A stretch of 64,000 nt of DNA from Flavobacterium yafengii (lineage in GTDB: Bacteria; Bacteroidota; Bacteroidia; Flavobacteriales; Flavobacteriaceae), in assembly GCF_030010375.1 (NCBI RefSeq), contig NZ_JASCRY010000003.1:248001-312000 (forward strand), in the 5' to 3' direction. The position numbers and the translations under genes were made by a program. A model generated the notes under the pieces. That model made no database searches. It saw nothing but the letters and a program-made list of their open reading frames with translations, and was not told the DNA's origin. Positions 63,345 to 64,000 of this stretch are shown piece after piece; positions within the stretch are counted from its first letter, which is position 1, and every line of letters begins with the position of its first letter.

Positions 63345-64000
63345 ATGATCTCAGTTATTGGTGGTACATATCGTGAAATAGATTATGATGATATTTCTAT
63401 GGATATCTATGGTTCAGGTTTCAGATGTTGCAAATTTTTATTAGAAAATAAATGTGCTGTGAAATATTTCACAAGTGGTAATGATGAGGTAGTAAATTAT
63501 TTAAAAGAAAACGAAAAAGTATATAACGATTTCAAGTTTGAATGCACTGAAAGTGACAATTTAATAACTTTTAAATATAATTTTGCGTTAGACAATCCAA
63601 ATATTTTTCCACATATTTTAAATTTAAAAAAAACAGATAACATTCAAGTCAATAATGAAAATATTATTTGCTATGGCATGTTAGAGTCAGAATTTACAGC
63701 AAATGGGGGAAAAGTAGTTTACGACCCACAAACTCCAATAAAGCCAAAAAAATTTAGTGAAATAGGTAAAGCTGAACAACTTATTTATATTGTAAATCTG
63801 AATGAGGCAAAAGCAATTTCTTCTTGCAATACGATAGAAGAGATAAAAAATTATTTTTTTAATGAAGAAAATGCTATAGCAGTAATTATCAAAAATGGTC
63901 CATTTGGAGCTAAGCTATTTTATAAGAATAATGAATTCCATATTCCATCATACGTTACAGAAAATGTAAATAAAATAGGCTCAGGAGACATTTTTACTTC
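63345..64000 (+). CDS. PfkB/ribokinase-family kinase, C-terminus outside the window
   Basis: 218 codons are visible from ATG 63345 to the window end. Early MISVIGGTYREIDYDDISMD and, later, GGKVVYDPQTP and AEQLIYIVNLNEAKAI follow the ribokinase fold order. IIKNGPFGAKLFYKN and then NVNKIGSGDIFTS supply the PfkB anion hole and catalytic Asp (GSGD). Such kinases phosphorylate sugars or nucleosides using ATP. Coupled to the GGGGY gene it may modify a nucleotide or sugar in a defence- or signal-type cassette. The substrate is unknown and the right part of the operon is not visible. Confidence 0.85.
   Translation, partial: MISVIGGTYREIDYDDISMDIYGSGFRCCKFLLENKCAVKYFTSGNDEVVNYLKENEKVYNDFKFECTESDNLITFKYNFALDNPNIFPHILNLKKTDNIQVNNENIICYGMLESEFTANGGKVVYDPQTPIKPKKFSEIGKAEQLIYIVNLNEAKAISSCNTIEEIKNYFFNEENAIAVIIKNGPFGAKLFYKNNEFHIPSYVTENVNKIGSGDIFT

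Overview
The window looks like a chromosome segment of a Flavobacterium-like member of the Bacteroidota. It is AT-rich, several proteins look like type IX secretion or TonB/Sus clients, promoters resemble the Bacteroidota form (TTTG, about 19-21 bp, TAnnTTTG), and there are SusC/SusD, GG-leader peptide/SPASM and histone-H1-like genes. It is mostly accessory DNA, laid out as adjoining islands. No tRNA, rRNA, CRISPR array, transposase or integrase was seen.

Region 1 (1-7080): a very large Rhs/YD-repeat protein runs off the left edge on the minus strand. It sits 3 bp downstream of a small protein with a C-terminal sorting-type domain. A 44-aa membrane peptide and the truncated start of an HlyD-type export adaptor follow. 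Region 2 (6928-18468): a RiPP locus with a C39-peptidase ABC exporter, a radical SAM/SPASM enzyme, a four-Cys precursor, a second frameshifted precursor and a TonB-type receptor. Next to it are a LuxR-type response regulator, a LytTR regulator with a degenerate receiver, a small lipoprotein and a TPR histidine kinase. A dyad TTTAACA-N25-TGTTAAA occurs three times, plus one half-site, and links regions 1 and 2 into a possible local regulon.

Region 3 (18640-24600): a histone-like gene, then an array of unknown genes all on the minus strand. The array's intergenic spacers are a repeated family carrying a promoter and an attC-like folded site just upstream of each start, so it resembles a cassette array. 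Imperfect direct repeats flank it. Region 4 (25136-41788): a DNA phosphorothioation island. dndC-dndD-dndE, a membrane protein and a methyltransferase run rightward. An XRE regulator, dptF-dptG-dptH, a GHKL ATPase with a possible C-terminal HEPN-type motif and a HARE-HTH protein run leftward. dndA and dndB are absent. A perfect 18-bp palindrome lies upstream of the XRE gene, and beyond it is a 109-bp extended hairpin in a gene-poor 1-kb stretch.

Region 5 (42753-56403): a SusC/SusD pair with an S9 peptidase; a Cys-containing small secreted protein (DUF6520-like) with a MauE-type membrane protein; and an AraC-type regulator with a small partner next to a PLP-synthase/acyltransferase fusion. Two pairs of direct repeats with identical 21-bp periodicity suggest operators of the AraC-type protein. 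Region 6 (56404-60752): a mobilization module (accessory protein, relaxase, coupling protein) with a hairpin where oriT would be expected. Region 7 (61149-64000): a TPR protein, two small proteins and a PfkB-like kinase that runs off the right edge. All function names come from reading the sequence; no database search was run.
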